The notes under the pieces are model-generated. The model did not search any database. It was not told where the DNA came from and saw nothing but the letters and a program-made list of their open reading frames with translations. Position numbers and translations under genes: made by a program. From NCBI RefSeq assembly GCF_965237655.1, contig NZ_CBDEGB010000001.1, forward strand, positions 992,001 to 1,056,000: 64,000 nucleotides of DNA, in the 5' to 3' direction. The stretch's first letter is position 1; each line of letters opens with the position of its first letter. Shown one piece after another: positions 8,160 to 16,675 of the stretch. The stretch comes from Poriferisodalis sp965237655 (GTDB lineage: Bacteria; Actinomycetota; Acidimicrobiia; Acidimicrobiales; Poriferisodalaceae).

Positions 8160-9458
8160 ATGCGCCGGCTCCGGCGGCGCCCGCCGAAGTACTCGGCGGC
8201 GGCGCTGGCTTGGAAGGGTCTGCGGGGCACGAGCTGGCCGCGGGTGTGGCGTGATTGCGACCTGAAGCGCTCCTACGACGCGGTGATCATCGGCGGCGGA
8301 GTGCACGGCTTGGCCACCGCCTACTACCTGGCCCGCAATCACGGCATTACCGACGTCGCCGTGCTCGACAAGGCCTACCTCGGCAGCGGCGCCTCGGGCC
8401 GCAACACCGCCATCGTGCGCTCCAACTACCTCACCCCGGCTGGCGTGGCGTTCTACGACCGTTCCGTGCAGCTCTACCGCACAATGGCTGTCGACCTGAA
8501 CATCAATGTGATGTTCAGCCAGCGGGGCCACCTGACCCTGGCCCACTCCGACAGCTCTCTGCGCACCATGCACTGGCGAGCCGAGGTCAACAAGCTGCAG
8601 GGCGTCAACTCCAGCGTCATCGGCCCCGACGAGATCAAGAAAGAGGCTCCGAGCCTGGACACGTCCGATCATCCTCGCTACCCGATCCTCGGGGCGCTCT
8701 ACCACCCGCCCGGCGGCGTGGTGCGCCACGATGCGGTGGTGTGGGGCTACGCCCGGGCCGCCGACCACCTGGGCGTCGAGATGCACCAGAAAACCGAGGT
8801 CACCGACATCATCTGCACTGGCGGTGAAGGTCCCGACGGCAAGGGCGCCGGAGGCCGCGTGACTGGCGTCCGCACCAACCGAGGCGACATCTCAACCCCG
8901 GTCGTGGTCAACTGCACCGCTGGCTGGGCATCACTCATCTCCGCCATGGCCGGCATTCGGCTGCCCATCACCACCCATCCCCTGCAGGCCGCTGTCACCG
9001 AGCCGGTGAAGATGTTCCTGCCCACGGTGGTGGTGTCGGGGTCGCTGCATGTGTATGTGAGCCAGACCGACCGGGGCGAGCTTGTATTCGGTGCTGCGGT
9101 TGACCCGATCGCCAACTACTCGGTGCGCGGCTCGCTCGAGTTCACCGAGGAACTGGCAGGCCATGTGCTCGAGCTCATGCCCGGCATCTCGCGCATGCGC
9201 GTGCTGCGCCAGTGGTCGGGGCTGTGCGACATGACGCCCGACTACTCGCCGGTGATGGGCTTCACGCCCGTGGACGGCTTCCTGGTGGATGTCGGCTGGG
9301 GCACCTACGGATTCAAGGCGGCCCCGGTGTCGGGTGAGCAGATGGCCGAGGCGGTGGCCACCGGCAAGACGCCCAAACTGATCGAGGCCTTCGCCCTCAG
9401 CCGCTTCGAGAGCGGCGAGCTGGTGGGCGAAAAGGGCGCAGCGGCGGTGGGTCACTGA
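8160..9458 (+). CDS. mgdA: N-methylglutamate dehydrogenase subunit A (sarcosine oxidase beta-like)
   Basis: 432 residues, a member of the heterotetrameric sarcosine oxidase beta (SoxB) family. The FAD-binding Rossmann motif VIIGGGVHGLATAYYLA lies near residues 42-58, and the motif GGVVRHDAVVW carries H190, the expected covalent FMN attachment site. The N-terminal PPKYSAAALAWKGL… matches the family leader and supports the start at 8160 over upstream ATGs at 8112, 8142 and 8148. The gene order mgdABCD-gmaS-mgsABC points to oxidation of N-methylglutamate to glutamate plus formaldehyde rather than of sarcosine. Subunit naming follows methylotroph usage; sarcosine remains an alternative substrate. 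Confidence 0.85.
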   Translation: MRRLRRRPPKYSAAALAWKGLRGTSWPRVWRDCDLKRSYDAVIIGGGVHGLATAYYLARNHGITDVAVLDKAYLGSGASGRNTAIVRSNYLTPAGVAFYDRSVQLYRTMAVDLNINVMFSQRGHLTLAHSDSSLRTMHWRAEVNKLQGVNSSVIGPDEIKKEAPSLDTSDHPRYPILGALYHPPGGVVRHDAVVWGYARAADHLGVEMHQKTEVTDIICTGGEGPDGKGAGGRVTGVRTNRGDISTPVVVNCTAGWASLISAMAGIRLPITTHPLQAAVTEPVKMFLPTVVVSGSLHVYVSQTDRGELVFGAAVDPIANYSVRGSLEFTEELAGHVLELMPGISRMRVLRQWSGLCDMTPDYSPVMGFTPVDGFLVDVGWGTYGFKAAPVSGEQMAEAVATGKTPKLIEAFALSRFESGELVGEKGAAAVGH

Positions 9459-9543
9459 TGGTGCTCGTACCCGTTCCCAACGGTGCCGTTGTGCCCACCG
9501 CCGCCGTCGCGAGAGTGGTGGGTCACTGATGCTGCTCGTGCCT
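9446..9543 (+). repeat. Direct repeat of the mgdA/mgdB junction (period 71 bp)
   Basis: GGTGGGTCACTGATG followed by (G/C)TGCTCGT occurs at 9446 and again at 9517. Both copies contain a TGATG stop-start overlap, so the duplication created an extra 23-codon frame (9458-9529) between mgdA and mgdB. Confidence 0.85.
9458..9529 (+). CDS. 23-codon mini-ORF between mgdA and mgdB
   Basis: The ATG at 9458 overlaps the mgdA stop (TGATG), and its own stop overlaps the mgdB ATG in the same way. The product would be MVLVPVPNGAVV… ending ARVVGH. It appears to be a by-product of a 71-bp tandem duplication, but may keep ribosomes coupled between the two genes. A functional peptide is doubtful. Confidence 0.35.
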   Translation: MVLVPVPNGAVVPTAAVARVVGH

Positions 9544-9801
9544 TGCCCTCACTGCGGCCCACGCAATTCGGCCGATCTCCGGTACGGAGGCGAGTCACAT
9601 ACACGTCCCGATCCCAACACGGCGTCCCCCTCGCAGTGGCGGAGCTACCTGTACCTGCGCGACAACCCGGCCGGGTGGCTGCGCGAGACCTGGTACTGCG
9701 CGTCGGGCTGCCGCCGGTGGTTCACGATCGAACGCAACACCGCCACCAACGAGTTCCGGGATCCGCCTCTGCCGGGTGACAAGCGAGGCGGTGCGGCATG
9801 A
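9529..9801 (+). CDS. mgdB: N-methylglutamate dehydrogenase subunit B (sarcosine oxidase delta-like)
   Basis: 90 residues, the small zinc-binding subunit. Four metal ligands are visible as C6/C9 (CPHC) and C57/C61 (CASGC), with the family-typical WRSYLYLRDNPAGWLRETWYC between them. Length is normal for SoxD proteins. It starts on an ATG overlapping the preceding mini-ORF stop, and its own stop overlaps the next start (ATGA), so translation is coupled in the order A-B-C as in known operons. Confidence 0.85.
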   Translation: MLLVPCPHCGPRNSADLRYGGESHTRPDPNTASPSQWRSYLYLRDNPAGWLRETWYCASGCRRWFTIERNTATNEFRDPPLPGDKRGGAA

Positions 9802-12662
9802 CAATGAGCCGGCAGGGCGTCCAGCCCACTGAGGTGATCGAGCGGGCTGCCAAGCTGCGCTTCAGCTGGAACGGCAAGCGGTTCAGCGGCTTCGAGGGCG
9901 ACACGATCGCCTCAGCGCTGGCCGCATCGGGCGTCAATGTGTTCTCGCGTTCGATGAAATACCACCGTCCCCGCGGCATCCTCACGGCCGACTACTGGGA
10001 CCCCAACTTGATGGTCCAGGTGGGCGACGACCCCAACGTCAGGGCAGGCCATCGCTTGCTGGAAGCCGGCATGGACGTCCGCTCGCAGAATGCGTGGCCG
10101 TCGCTGAACCGTGACCTGAAGGCGGCGAACGGCCTTCTCGGGCGCTTCCTGTCGGCCGGCTTCTACTACAAGACCTTCATGCGCCCGCAGTGGCTCTGGC
10201 CCACTTACGAGCGGGTGCTCGCCACGTTTGCGCCAGGCGGCAAGATCGACATCGACACCCCTCACGGCTACCACGACAAGCGCTACATCCATCCCGATGT
10301 GGTGGTGGCCGGCGCCGGGCCAGTCGGCATCGAAGCAGCTCTGGCTGCGAGCGAGGCCGGCGCCGGGGTGCTGCTCGTCGAACACGAGCATGCGGTGGGC
10401 GGCCATCTCCGCTATTCGAGTGACGCCGCCGACCGAGCCGCGCTGGCCGAGCTGCGAGCGGCGCTCGCAGCCTCCGATATCGAGGTGCTGGCCGACTCGA
10501 CGGTCACTGGTCGGTATGAGGACAACTGGCTCGGCATCTGCCAGCGCAGCCACCCGATCGCGGTAGAACGGCTCATCAAAGCCCGGGCCAAGACCCTGGT
10601 CGTGGCTCCCGGACTCATCGAGCGGCCCTACGTCTTCGAGGGCAATGACCGGCCGGGCGTCATCACGTCGGGAGCGGCCCGGCGCCTCATCAATCTGTGG
10701 GGAGTCAAGCCGGGTGAGCGGGCGGTGGTGTTCACCGCCAACGCCGATGGCGATGCGGCTGCGACCGACCTGGAGCGGGCCGGGGTGGAGATCGCCAGCG
10801 TGATCGACGGCCGCGAGGGTCACCGAGTCAGCGCAACTCAGGGCTCTTCCCGGGCGGTCAATGCCGTGATCGCCGACGCAGGGCTTGCCAGCAATAGGCG
10901 CATCGATGCCGACCTGTTGGTCGTGGCCGCCGGTTGGACCGCCCCGACCTCACTGCTCAACATGGCGGGCGACCGTCCCGTCTACGACGCAGCCGCGGCT
11001 CGGTTCTTCCCGTCCGACCCACCGAGCAACGTCCTGGCAACAGGGGGCATCGCCGGCGACGGAAGTCTTGACCAACTTCGTTCCCATGGCGCCGCTACTG
11101 GCCGCCTCGCCGCGGCCCGAGCCGCGACCGTGCGCCATCGCCTGCAGGCCTGCACGACCAGAGCGCTCCCGGTGGCGGGCGATGAGCCCGCCTGGGCGCC
11201 CGACGAACGGGTAGCGCTGGGCCGTGACGCCCATCCCGAGCTGTACCGCTCCGACACCCACGGCATGGTCGACTACTCCGAGGACGTCGGCTCCAAGGAC
11301 CTCGTCGCCGCAACCAAGGAGGGGTACGACTCGGTCGAGCTGGCCAAGCGCTACACCACCGCCACTATGGGACCCTCGCAGGGCAAGTTGGAGACGGTCA
11401 ATACCGTCGCGGCGATCGCAGAGGCCCGGGGCGAGACGATCGCCGAGGTCGGCACCACGGTGTGGCGACCCCCTTATGCACCCCTCACGCTGGGCGCACT
11501 CGCTGGCCGGGTCTTCGAGCCGGTTCGTGTCTCGTCCATCCATCCATGGCACGAAGCCAACGGCGTGACCACCATCCAGGCCGGCCAGTGGATCCGCCCG
11601 GATCACTACGGCGATCCCGCCGCCGAAGTGCGCAACGTCCGTGAGAATGTCGGGCTCATCGACGTCACGCCGCTGGGCAAGCTCGATCTGCGTGGCCCCG
11701 ACGTCCCGAAGCTGCTCAGCCTGCTGTATGTCAACAAGTGGATGAAGCTGGACGTGGGCCGGGTTCGCTACGGAATGATGTGCGCTGAAGACGGGGTGGT
11801 GCTTGACGACGGTGTCACCGGCCGCCTTGGCCCCGACCACTACGTGATGTCCACTACCAGCTCGGGCGCGGGCGGCGTGTGGGAGTGGGTGGAGAATTGG
11901 CTCCAGACCGAACGGCCCGACTGGCAGGTCCATGTGACCCCGGTGACCACCGCCTACGCCAGCATCAACGTGGCCGGCCCCAAGTCGCGCGAGCTGATGA
12001 GCCGCGTCACTGAGGGAGTGGACCTGTCGCCCGAGGCCTTCGGGTACATGACCGTTCGTTCGGCCACAGTCGCCGGCGTGTCGGGCTGCTTCATGTGGCG
12101 CATCGGCTTCACCGGCGAGCTGTCGTTCGAGCTGCACGTGCCCGCTGGCCACGGCCTAGGGGTGTGGGAGGCCCTGATGGATGCGGGCCAAGACCTGGGC
12201 GTCGGGCCCTTCGGCCTGGAAGGTCAGCGCATCATGCGTCTCGAGAAGGGCCACTTCATCGTGGGCCAGGACACCGACGGGCTGACCCTGGGTCCCAGCA
12301 CCGGCTTGGGTTCGCTCATCAAGCTCGACAAGGACGATTTCGCCGGCAAGCCCGAGCTGGCCTGGGCGGCCGACCGGCAACTGCCGCAGGTCGTGGCCAT
12401 CCAGCCGGACGACCCCCGCATCGTTCCAGACGAGGCAAGCCAGATTGTGCGCGGCGAGACCAACGAGATCCTGGGCCGGATCACCTCGTCGCGGTTCTCA
12501 CCCACGCTCGACCGGTCGATCTGCCTCGGGCAGGTCGAGCCCGAACTGGCCGCCGGCGGTACCAAGCTGACGGTGCTGCTCATCTCCGGGGAGCGCATCA
12601 GCGCCACTGTGATCGACCATCACGCCCATTTCGATCCGGCCGGGGAGCGTCTCCGTGGCTGA
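9798..12662 (+). CDS. mgdC: N-methylglutamate dehydrogenase subunit C (sarcosine oxidase alpha-like)
   Basis: 954 residues, full length for the alpha subunit. The N-terminus (about 1-110) is the 2Fe-2S-ferredoxin-like fold of SoxA (FSWNGKRFSGFEGDTIASAL). A dinucleotide-binding domain with VVAGAGPVGIEAALAA lies near residues 168-184, and a C-terminal GcvT-like tetrahydrofolate domain runs from about 600 to the end (VRNVRENVGLIDVTPLGKLD; GFTGELSFELHVP). The latter would pass the oxidised methyl group to tetrahydrofolate. It overlaps mgdB by 4 bases and mgdD by 8. Confidence 0.88.
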   Translation: MTMSRQGVQPTEVIERAAKLRFSWNGKRFSGFEGDTIASALAASGVNVFSRSMKYHRPRGILTADYWDPNLMVQVGDDPNVRAGHRLLEAGMDVRSQNAWPSLNRDLKAANGLLGRFLSAGFYYKTFMRPQWLWPTYERVLATFAPGGKIDIDTPHGYHDKRYIHPDVVVAGAGPVGIEAALAASEAGAGVLLVEHEHAVGGHLRYSSDAADRAALAELRAALAASDIEVLADSTVTGRYEDNWLGICQRSHPIAVERLIKARAKTLVVAPGLIERPYVFEGNDRPGVITSGAARRLINLWGVKPGERAVVFTANADGDAAATDLERAGVEIASVIDGREGHRVSATQGSSRAVNAVIADAGLASNRRIDADLLVVAAGWTAPTSLLNMAGDRPVYDAAAARFFPSDPPSNVLATGGIAGDGSLDQLRSHGAATGRLAAARAATVRHRLQACTTRALPVAGDEPAWAPDERVALGRDAHPELYRSDTHGMVDYSEDVGSKDLVAATKEGYDSVELAKRYTTATMGPSQGKLETVNTVAAIAEARGETIAEVGTTVWRPPYAPLTLGALAGRVFEPVRVSSIHPWHEANGVTTIQAGQWIRPDHYGDPAAEVRNVRENVGLIDVTPLGKLDLRGPDVPKLLSLLYVNKWMKLDVGRVRYGMMCAEDGVVLDDGVTGRLGPDHYVMSTTSSGAGGVWEWVENWLQTERPDWQVHVTPVTTAYASINVAGPKSRELMSRVTEGVDLSPEAFGYMTVRSATVAGVSGCFMWRIGFTGELSFELHVPAGHGLGVWEALMDAGQDLGVGPFGLEGQRIMRLEKGHFIVGQDTDGLTLGPSTGLGSLIKLDKDDFAGKPELAWAADRQLPQVVAIQPDDPRIVPDEASQIVRGETNEILGRITSSRFSPTLDRSICLGQVEPELAAGGTKLTVLLISGERISATVIDHHAHFDPAGERLRG

Positions 12663-13266
12663 CGCCCGATCACTTGAGGTCTCGGCGTCTGAGAGCCCGG
12701 AGTTCGAGAGCCCGGTCGTGCGGAGCTACCCGGCGGCCGAAGCAGGCGAGCTGACGCTGTCCGATGTCAGTGCCACAACCAAGTGGCTGGTCCGGGCCGG
12801 TGCACAGGGACCGGCAGCCGACTTGCTCGGCGCGAGGTTCGGATCGTCGCAGGTCGCGCCCTCCGGCGCGCTGGTGCTGGGCTCCCGGCCCGGCGAATGG
12901 ATCGTGCTCGGCACACCATCGGGGGTTGCGGCCGTGGTTGCCGAGCTGGACGGGCTTGACTCCCAAGAATTCATGTCGGCCTTGGACTGGACCCACGGCC
13001 GGGCGATGTTCCGTGTGACCGGCCGCGAGTCGGCGCGGATGCTGGAGAAGGTGTGCAGCCTGGACTGGGCCGATCCGATGACGCCCGACGGTGCAGTGTC
13101 GTCGGCCTCAGTGGCCAAGGTCACCTGTGACATCGCCCGCAACGACACCGGCGGTGCACCCTCCTACCTCATCTTCTGCGACAGGTCGTTCGGCCAGTAC
13201 CTCTTCGATGCCTTGATTGACGCTGGCAACGAATTCGGCCTGTCTGTCGCAACTGCCGGCGCCTAA
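12655..13266 (+). CDS. mgdD: N-methylglutamate dehydrogenase subunit D (sarcosine oxidase gamma-like)
   Basis: 203 residues beginning at a GTG that overlaps the end of mgdC. Length and segments such as LVLGSRPGEWIVLG, WTHGRAMFRVTGRESARMLEKVC and CDRSFGQYLFDALIDAGNEFG fit the SoxG/MgdD subunit, a truncated GcvT-like fold that completes the heterotetramer. Its stop codon lies in the loop of a GC-rich hairpin. Confidence 0.8.
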   Translation: MADARSLEVSASESPEFESPVVRSYPAAEAGELTLSDVSATTKWLVRAGAQGPAADLLGARFGSSQVAPSGALVLGSRPGEWIVLGTPSGVAAVVAELDGLDSQEFMSALDWTHGRAMFRVTGRESARMLEKVCSLDWADPMTPDGAVSSASVAKVTCDIARNDTGGAPSYLIFCDRSFGQYLFDALIDAGNEFGLSVATAGA

Positions 13267-13274
13267 GGCCGGCA
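13254..13274 (+). terminator. Hairpin across the mgdD stop codon
   Basis: TGCCGGC and GCCGGCA form a perfect 7-bp stem with a 7-base loop that contains the TAA. No T-run follows, so it is more likely an attenuator or mRNA-stabilising element than a strong terminator; it would allow mgdABCD to be expressed differently from gmaS-mgsABC. Confidence 0.5.
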
Positions 13275-13295
13275 TTCCTGAGCTGCAGCGTTGCT

Positions 13296-13324
13296 CTACT
13301 CAGAGGAAAGAGCCGCTACTCAGA
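13296..13324 (+). promoter_or_regulatory. Direct repeat upstream of gmaS
   Basis: CTACTCAGA occurs twice with starts 20 bases apart, two helical turns, in the 176-bp gap before gmaS. This spacing suits a dimeric regulator bound to one DNA face. Inferred only. Confidence 0.35.
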
Positions 13325-13442
13325 TTAGACATGACGGCGAGAACTGTGCTACGTTTCGGCGGGATCTGGGCACGTTCGAGCGCACGGGCTCCGGGGCGTT
13401 ACGGTTCGTGTGAACCAAGAAGTCATGCAGACAGGGGAAGCA

Positions 13443-14843
13443 ATGGCCACCGATCTTGAGATGTTTGTCGGCGCAGACGGACGAGACGAGCAGATCGCCG
13501 AAGTGGAGGCCCGCATCGAAGCGGACGGCATTCGGTACCTGTACTGCCAGTTCGTTTCGGTCACCGGCCGCATCATGGGCAAGGGGATTCCCGCCAAACA
13601 CTTCGGGATGATCGCCCGCAAGGGTTTTCAGCTCGTCTATGGCTCCACTGCCAACCTCTTCACCGACCGTCACGGCAACTACATCGGCTACGGCCCCGAG
13701 GCCCGCGAGCTCGTCGGCATCGGCGAGCCCGAAACGTTCATGCCGCTGCCGTGGGATCGCAAGACGGCCCGAGTCTGGTGCACGCTGTTCCGGGGTCGTG
13801 AGGAAGAGGTGGACGGTGGTGCATTCCTGACCTCCGACTGCCGCGGCAACCTGCGGCGGCTTCACGCCGAGTTCGAGGCCAAGCACGGTCTGCACCTGCG
13901 AGCCGGCTGCGAGCCCGAGATGATGTGGCTCAAGGCCGACGCCGACGGCAAGCCGACCGTCGAGGGCATGACCAAGCCCAACTGCTATCACATCGACCAA
14001 TTCGCCGAACTGCAGCCGCTGATCCACAGGGTGATCGAGTACTGCGAGGCCATGGGACTCGAGATGATCCAGGGCGACCATGAGGACGCCCCCGGCCAGC
14101 TCGAGCTGAACTTCCAATTCGACCGAGCCGAGCTCACCGCCGACCGGCTCACCACCTATCGCCAAGTGTGCAAGCAGGTCGGTCGCGAGCTCGGGGCCTT
14201 CCCGTGCTTCATGCCCAAGCCGTTCATGGGCGTGTCCGCCAACGGGTGTCACCACAACATCTCGCTGTGGGATTCCGAGGGCAACAACAAGTTCATGCCC
14301 GAAGGTGACAACCCTCAGCTGCCCGGTCCCATCGGCATGAAGGCCATCGGCGGCATCCTCGAGCACGTCCGAGGTCTCACCTGCCTCAGCGCGCCGACGG
14401 TCAATTCCTACCGGAGGCTGTGGGACACCGGCTTTTGGGCGCCCGTCTTCGCAGACTGGGGCTTCCAGAACCGCACGACCGCCCTGCGGATCAGCGCGCC
14501 GGGCCGCTTCGAGTACCGAACGGCCGACAGCTCGGTCAACCCGCACCTGTCCTTCGCGGGGCTCTTGATGGCCATGGACGACGGCCTCGACCGCAGCCTC
14601 GACCCGGGTCCGCCCGAGGAGCGCAACATCTATGAGGCCGTGGAGTCGGGCAAGGACGTGCAGAAGATCCCGCTGAACCTGGGTGAGGCGCTTGCGGCGT
14701 TCGACGCCGACGAGGTGGTCAAGGCGGCCCTGCCCGGCGAGATGTACAGGGTGTTCATGCACTACAAGACCGATGAGTGGGAGCGGTTCCTGCACACCGT
14801 CTCCGACTGGGACGTGGAGGAGTATCTCGACGTCCTGCCCTGA
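13443..14843 (+). CDS. gmaS: Gamma-glutamylmethylamide synthetase (glutamine synthetase family)
   Basis: 466 residues. It joins methylamine to glutamate with ATP, giving gamma-glutamylmethylamide. The catalytic domain shows glutamine-synthetase signatures: the metal/ATP-binding EPEMMW, GDHEDAPGQLELNF, FMPKPFMGVSANGCHHNISL and the C-terminal APGRFEYRTADSSVNPHL. The ATG at 13443 follows AGGGGAAG, the best ribosome site, so the 11 upstream codons are excluded. Position between mgd and mgs genes supports GmaS over ordinary ammonia-assimilating glutamine synthetase, although sequence alone does not separate them. Confidence 0.85.
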   Translation: MATDLEMFVGADGRDEQIAEVEARIEADGIRYLYCQFVSVTGRIMGKGIPAKHFGMIARKGFQLVYGSTANLFTDRHGNYIGYGPEARELVGIGEPETFMPLPWDRKTARVWCTLFRGREEEVDGGAFLTSDCRGNLRRLHAEFEAKHGLHLRAGCEPEMMWLKADADGKPTVEGMTKPNCYHIDQFAELQPLIHRVIEYCEAMGLEMIQGDHEDAPGQLELNFQFDRAELTADRLTTYRQVCKQVGRELGAFPCFMPKPFMGVSANGCHHNISLWDSEGNNKFMPEGDNPQLPGPIGMKAIGGILEHVRGLTCLSAPTVNSYRRLWDTGFWAPVFADWGFQNRTTALRISAPGRFEYRTADSSVNPHLSFAGLLMAMDDGLDRSLDPGPPEERNIYEAVESGKDVQKIPLNLGEALAAFDADEVVKAALPGEMYRVFMHYKTDEWERFLHTVSDWDVEEYLDVLP

Positions 14844-14926
14844 CCGCCCGCCTGCTCTGATCTCGCGGGGCTGGCACACGAGACATACCGAGACAGAACA
14901 CACGCACCCACGAAGGGGGTAGCACC

Positions 14927-15856
14927 ATGTGCGGCATAGCCGGAGTGATCCACCGCGACGGAAGCGCCGACATCGGAGCGGAGCTCACCGCGATGCTCCA
15001 ATCGATGAAGCACCGGGGGCCGGACTCCACCGGCTACGCGGTGTACGGGCCGGCCGACGACCTCGTCGTCATCCGGTTCGTGCTGGCTGAGCCCAACAAG
15101 AGCGCCGGCTTCGGCATGGCCGAGCGCCTCGAACGCAACCGCGCCGAAGTGGAAAGTCGCCTGGCCAAGATCGGTGCCGAGGTGGCCGCGGTCACCGGCG
15201 AAACCGGGTACGCATTCCGGGCCACCATCCGCTACGGCGGCGACCTCAAGGCGCTGGCCGACTACCTCGAGGACGTGCCTGGCTGCGAGGTGCTGTCGCT
15301 GGGCAGCTCGCTGGAGATCATCAAGGACCTGGGCGACGCTGCAACGGTGAGCGACCAGTACAACTTGGGGTCGTTCCGCGGCACTCACGGCATCGGCCAT
15401 GTGCGCATGGCCACCGAATCCCAAGTGGACCTGGCCAGCGCACATCCTTACTGGGCCTACCCGTTCGCGGACGTGGCCGTGGTGCACAACGGCCAGCTCA
15501 CCAACTACCACCAGTGGCGCCGGCGTCTCGAACAACATGGCCACCGGTTCCAGAGCGAGTGCGACTCCGAGATCATCGCCGTGTATCTCGCTGAGTACAT
15601 GTCGCGGGGCCTGTCGTTGGAAACGTCGATGAAGCACAGCCTCGATGAGCTCGACGGCGTGTTCACATACGTGTGCGTCACCGGCAACCAGATGGGAATC
15701 GCCAAGGATGAAATGGCGGCCAAGCCGCTGGTGCTGTTCGAGTCCGAGCCGCTGGTGGCGGTGGCCACCGAGGAAGTGGCCATCCGAGCATTGGTGCATC
15801 GCGAGGTGGAAACCCGCGATCCCTACGAGCGAGAGGTGCTGGTATGGCAGGTGTAG
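14927..15856 (+). CDS. mgsA: N-methylglutamate synthase subunit A (class II glutamine amidotransferase)
   Basis: 309 residues. The N-terminal nucleophile is visible as MCGIAG (Cys after Met removal), followed by MKHRGPDSTGYAVYG and further family motifs GHVRMATES and VVHNGQLTNY, as in the amidohydrolase part of glutamate synthase (GlxB-like). It would hydrolyse gamma-glutamylmethylamide and hand methylamine to the synthase subunit. The binding site GAAGGGGG is strong. It overlaps mgsB by 13 bases. Confidence 0.85.
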   Translation: MCGIAGVIHRDGSADIGAELTAMLQSMKHRGPDSTGYAVYGPADDLVVIRFVLAEPNKSAGFGMAERLERNRAEVESRLAKIGAEVAAVTGETGYAFRATIRYGGDLKALADYLEDVPGCEVLSLGSSLEIIKDLGDAATVSDQYNLGSFRGTHGIGHVRMATESQVDLASAHPYWAYPFADVAVVHNGQLTNYHQWRRRLEQHGHRFQSECDSEIIAVYLAEYMSRGLSLETSMKHSLDELDGVFTYVCVTGNQMGIAKDEMAAKPLVLFESEPLVAVATEEVAIRALVHREVETRDPYEREVLVWQV

Positions 15857-16638
15857 GTTCCCGCAGCGGGGTCGCCTATGACGCCCGGGGGCTCGTGGAG
15901 CCCCATGCGGAGATGCCCGACAACGTCGAGGTCGACGGTGCCAGGGCCCGTTTCGATGCAGCCGATCTGACCATTCGTCAGATCAACATGGTGCTGCGAA
16001 AGCTCATCTACGACGACGGCATCAGCGACGTGACCGTGCTCAATCCCGCCTCGAAGCACTCGTTGGCGGTGGGGATACTGAAGCGCTGCCGGATTCACTT
16101 CGAGGGAAGCCCTGGCTGGTTTGCGTGCGGGCTCATCGACGGCCCTGAAGTGACGATCAACGGCCGTGTGGGCTGGTCGGTGGCCGAAAACATGATGTCC
16201 GGCGTCGTCACCATCGAGCGCGGCGCCGGCTCGCTGACCGGTGCAGCCATCCGTGGCGGCGACCTCATCGTGAAGGGCGACGTGGGTGCCCGCACGGGAA
16301 TCGACCAGAAGGGCGGCACGATCATCGTGCTCGGCAACGTCGGCATTAACACCGGATTCATGATGCAGCGGGGGCGCCAGATCATCTGCGGCAACGCGGG
16401 TCAGCACCTGGGCGACTCCATGTACGACGGCGCCCTCTACGTGGGCGGCAAGGTGAGTTCGCTGGGCGTCGACTGCGTGCCCGGCGAGTGGGACGACGCC
16501 GACACCGAGTTCATCGAGCGCAAGTTCCGCATCCACTCACTCGGCGATCCGCCCGAATTCCAGAAATTCGTCTGCGGCAAAGTGCTGCACAACTACGACT
16601 TGCTCGAGCCTTCTGAGCGCAAGCTCGTCATTCACTAG
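15844..16638 (+). CDS. mgsB: N-methylglutamate synthase subunit B (GXGXG domain)
   Basis: 264 residues. It corresponds to the C-terminal GXGXG beta-helix of glutamate synthase (GlxC-like), with repeated Gly turns such as NGRVGWSVAENMMSGVVTIE, GGDLIVKGDVGARTGIDQKG and NAGQHLGDSMYDGALYVGG. In the complex it links the amidotransferase and the FMN subunit. The ATG overlaps the mgsA end. The last codons (SERKLVI) are duplicated immediately downstream of the stop. Confidence 0.82.
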   Translation: MAGVGSRSGVAYDARGLVEPHAEMPDNVEVDGARARFDAADLTIRQINMVLRKLIYDDGISDVTVLNPASKHSLAVGILKRCRIHFEGSPGWFACGLIDGPEVTINGRVGWSVAENMMSGVVTIERGAGSLTGAAIRGGDLIVKGDVGARTGIDQKGGTIIVLGNVGINTGFMMQRGRQIICGNAGQHLGDSMYDGALYVGGKVSSLGVDCVPGEWDDADTEFIERKFRIHSLGDPPEFQKFVCGKVLHNYDLLEPSERKLVIH

Positions 16639-16655
16639 CGAGCGCAAGCTCGTCA
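16615..16655 (+). repeat. 16-bp direct repeat at the mgsB stop (period 25)
   Basis: GAGCGCAAGCTCGTCA at 16615 is repeated at 16640, before and after the mgsB stop codon. Each copy contains a short GAGC/GCTC dyad. Confidence 0.85.
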
Positions 16656-16675
16656 ATCGATACAGGGAAAGACAC

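Noticed and set aside
8160..13266. Simple annotation as sarcosine oxidase soxBDAG
   Set aside because: The family is right, but linkage to gmaS and mgsABC favours N-methylglutamate dehydrogenase; kept as an alternative.
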